DNA of 64,000 nt from the NCBI RefSeq assembly GCF_023715605.1, contig NZ_JAMBOL010000003.1, positions 186,001 to 250,000 of the forward strand. Reading direction: 5' to 3'. Made by a program: the position numbers and the translations under genes. The notes under the pieces are model-generated. The model did not search any database. It saw nothing but the letters and a program-made list of their open reading frames with translations, and was not told where the DNA came from. Shown in pieces: positions 62,771-64,000 of this stretch (its first letter is position 1; the number at the start of each line of letters is the position of its first letter). The DNA is from Halalkalibacter oceani. Lineage in GTDB: Bacteria; Bacillota; Bacilli; Bacillales; Bacillaceae_D.

Positions 62771-62944
62771 GTGAGGTACGAACTTGTCCACTTCCTGCAG
62801 CATACAAATGATGAACAGCTGATGCTGGCCTTCATGAAAAACATGGATGGAAAAAGCTTGTCGACATTGTTTCACTATCTTTCTCTCACAGACGACATTA
62901 CGAAAAAGCGCTGGCTCACCATTTATGAAAACCTCATCCCATAA
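62771..62944 (+). CDS. Small protein downstream of metE
   Basis: A 57-residue protein starting at GTG 62771, 9 nt after AAGGAG. It is mildly helical and charged (YELVHFLQHTNDEQLMLAFM and LSLTDDITKKRWLTIYENL). It begins 16 bp after the metE stop in the same direction, so it is probably cotranscribed and under the same cobalamin riboswitch. I do not recognise the family, and no cysteine or metal pattern is seen. Confidence 0.5.
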   Translation: MRYELVHFLQHTNDEQLMLAFMKNMDGKSLSTLFHYLSLTDDITKKRWLTIYENLIP

Positions 62945-63012
62945 GGAGGCCACTGAAAAACTTCCTTTTTCGTAACTCGAAGAAGAGTAATGGCTCCGCG
63001 CGTTGCGCGCCT
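62942..63012 (+). repeat. Dispersed repeat, family B, copy 2
   Basis: TAAGGAGGCCACTGAAAAAC followed by TTCCTTTTTCGTAACTCGAAGAAGAG and CGCGCGTTGCGCGCC. It recurs 183 bp downstream with about 90 per cent identity by eye, and in part at 25489. Confidence 0.8.
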
Positions 63013-63075
63013 TGCTTCGAGAAACCCACTCGTAGCAAGGCTTTTCAAATCAGGCAACGGCTACGCTCATTACGA
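63008..63075 (-). repeat. Divergent family A hairpin, copy 5
   Basis: CCTTGCTTCGAG, loop AAACCCA and CTCGTAGCAAGG form a stem with 11 of 12 pairs, then GGCTTTTCAAATCAGGCAAC and GGCTACGCTCATT. Loop and flank match copy 3 but the stem differs and still pairs. This and the family B repeats fill the 309-bp gap 62945-63253; no gene is seen there. Confidence 0.75.
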
Positions 63076-63079
63076 AAGA

Positions 63080-63116
63080 GCTGCTAAAAAAGTATAAATC
63101 GTACTTTTTCAGCAGC
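63080..63116. repeat. Family B hairpin segment
   Basis: GCTGCTAAAAAAGTATAAAT and CGTACTTTTTCAGCAGC closely match the hairpin at about 25526-25561. Confidence 0.75.
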
Positions 63117-63124
63117 TTCTCCCA

Positions 63125-63193
63125 TAAGGAGGCCATTAAAACCTTCCTTTTTCGTAACTCGAAGAAGAATAACGGCTTCGCGCGTTGCGCGCC
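63125..63193 (+). repeat. Dispersed repeat, family B, copy 3
   Basis: Direct repeat of 62942-63012 with a few substitutions, ending in the same CGCGTTGCGCGCC. Confidence 0.8.
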
Positions 63194-63202
63194 TGAACAA
63201 AG

Positions 63203-63243
63203 AGGGTGCGGCAAAAGGATTATTTTCTCCTTTGCCACACCCC
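63203..63243 (-). terminator. Terminator-like hairpin after the kinase gene
   Basis: GGGTGCGGCAAAAGG and CCTTTGCCACACCC pair around ATTATTTTCT. Nearly the same hairpin follows the anti-sigma gene at 25572-25612. Confidence 0.55.
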
Positions 63244-63253
63244 TACTTTCACT

Positions 63254-64000
63254 TTATTCATTCTGCTCCTTCGTCGGAATAAAGAAAGAGAATGTCGTCC
63301 CTTCATTCACCTTGCTGTGAACCGAAATCTGGCCTTGATGGGCCTCGATAATGTTTTTAGCGATCGCCAGACCAAGTCCTGTGCCGCTCCGCCCTCTCGT
63401 TCTTGCTTTATCCGCCTTATAGAAACGTTCAAACACGTAAGGAAGATCGGCCTCCGGGATGCCTGAACCATTGTCTTGGACATCGACCTTTAATCCCTCC
63501 GCAAACTGACGGACAATCAAGGTGACGTTACCGCCTTTTTCTGTGTGGCGGATCGCATTATGAAGCAGATTGGTCAGCACCTGTTCAATCCGGTCAGGAT
63601 CGCACATAATCGTCGTCACATCGGCCGTTTCCAACTCCAGCACAACATCCTGCTCCCGGGCCAGTCCCTGGAACTTGCGGACGATCCGTTCGACAAACGG
63701 CTGCACCTCGGTCGGCTCAATCTTCAGCTCGACATGTCCCGCTTCCATCCGCGCCAAGTCAAGCAGCTCATTGACAAGCCGGCCCATCCGCAGCGATTCC
63801 TCATAAATTATTTTCGCAATTTCTTTCTTTTCCTCATCGGAACCGGCGATATCGTCAATGATCGCTTCACTGTAGCCTTGCAGCATTGAAATCGGCGTGC
63901 GCAGCTCATGAGAGACATTGGCAATAAAATCTTTACGCAGCTTATCATGACGGCGCTCCTCTGTCATGTCGCGAAAGACGGCGACCGCCCCGCGAATATC
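63254..64000 (-). CDS. resE: ResE-like sensor histidine kinase, C-terminal part
   Basis: The last 248 residues of a sensor kinase; the frame stays open to the window edge. It begins in a PAS end ([16 protein letters not shown]), then the dimerisation helix with the phosphoacceptor histidine in [23 protein letters not shown]. ATPase boxes are [13 protein letters not shown] (N), [10 protein letters not shown] (G1), [12 protein letters not shown] (F) and [21 protein letters not shown] (G2). This matches B. subtilis ResE, the partner of ResD that senses low oxygen or redox; the neighbourhood (resE near serA-fer block in Bacillus) agrees, but WalK-like kinases are close in sequence. The start is outside the window. 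Confidence 0.75.
   Translation of the reverse strand, partial: DIRGAVAVFRDMTEERRHDKLRKDFIANVSHELRTPISMLQGYSEAIIDDIAGSDEEKKEIAKIIYEESLRMGRLVNELLDLARMEAGHVELKIEPTEVQPFVERIVRKFQGLAREQDVVLELETADVTTIMCDPDRIEQVLTNLLHNAIRHTEKGGNVTLIVRQFAEGLKVDVQDNGSGIPEADLPYVFERFYKADKARTRGRSGTGLGLAIAKNIIEAHQGQISVHSKVNEGTTFSFFIPTKEQNE

Noticed and set aside
62942-63193. Possible CRISPR or insertion sequence from the repeated units
   Set aside because: Only two direct copies with unequal content between them; no cas or transposase genes and no regular spacers.

Overview
The window looks like chromosome from an endospore-forming member of the Bacillaceae. Gene order follows the Bacillus subtilis yphA-fni-rpsA-cmk-ypeB-sleB-prsW-ypdA and ypbH-ypbG-ypbF-ypbE-ypbD-recS-ypbB-fer-serA blocks. 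It has spore genes (sleB, ypeB, a gerA/B/C operon), strong AGGAGG ribosome sites with many GTG/TTG starts, and T-box, SAM and cobalamin leaders typical of low-GC Firmicutes. Base composition looks fairly balanced for the group. I cannot name the species. No rRNA, tRNA, CRISPR, transposase or prophage was seen.

Layout. 1-8.7 kb: edge of a yphA-like gene, ypzI-like gene, fni, rpsA homologue, plsC, cmk, a PilZ protein, then ypeB/sleB (cortex lysis) and a VanW lipoprotein. 8.8-11 kb: a short Aquifex-type aconitase with a small CxxCxG protein. 11-17.8 kb: SAM-riboswitch operon metI, bifunctional metF/homocysteine methyltransferase, metH. 17.9-33.5 kb: zinc-ribbon peptide, prsW, ansA, ypdA, ddl, ypbH, a MerR/B12-fold regulator, ypbG, sigX/rsiX-like pair, an M20 amidohydrolase, ypbF, a shortened ypbE, ypbD, recS and ypbB. 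33.7-37.3 kb: ferredoxin, LysM-M14 peptidase, T-box and serA. 37.4-43.6 kb: M23-LysM peptidase, the ger operon, a methyltransferase. 43.8-47.4 kb: an operon with a GntR regulator, acetaldehyde dehydrogenase, 4-hydroxy-2-oxovalerate aldolase and a 2-hydroxyacid dehydrogenase. 47.6-49.6 kb: LacI regulator and EamA transporter. 49.8-59.7 kb: a cobalamin uptake and salvage operon (btuF, btuC, btuD-cbiZ fusion, cbiB, cobD, cobU, cobQ, cobS, cobC, a second cobU-like gene, pduO-type adenosyltransferase). 59.9-62.9 kb: two divergent cobalamin riboswitches, then metE. 63.3 kb to the end: a ResE-like histidine kinase cut by the window edge.

The main theme is B12 and methionine economy. One cobalamin riboswitch controls corrinoid import and remodelling; its divergent neighbour controls the B12-independent synthase MetE; the B12-dependent synthase MetH sits in a SAM-riboswitch operon. 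A regulator with a cobalamin-type fold that appears to have lost its ligand histidine lies elsewhere in the window.

The less ordinary material is intergenic. One dispersed hairpin family keeps an invariant 7-nt loop while one copy has a wholly different but still paired stem. A second repeat family is duplicated near 63 kb. Many terminators share an AAAAGG...CCTTTT core. The aldolase/acetaldehyde dehydrogenase operon lacks the usual hydratase and may serve an undescribed substrate.
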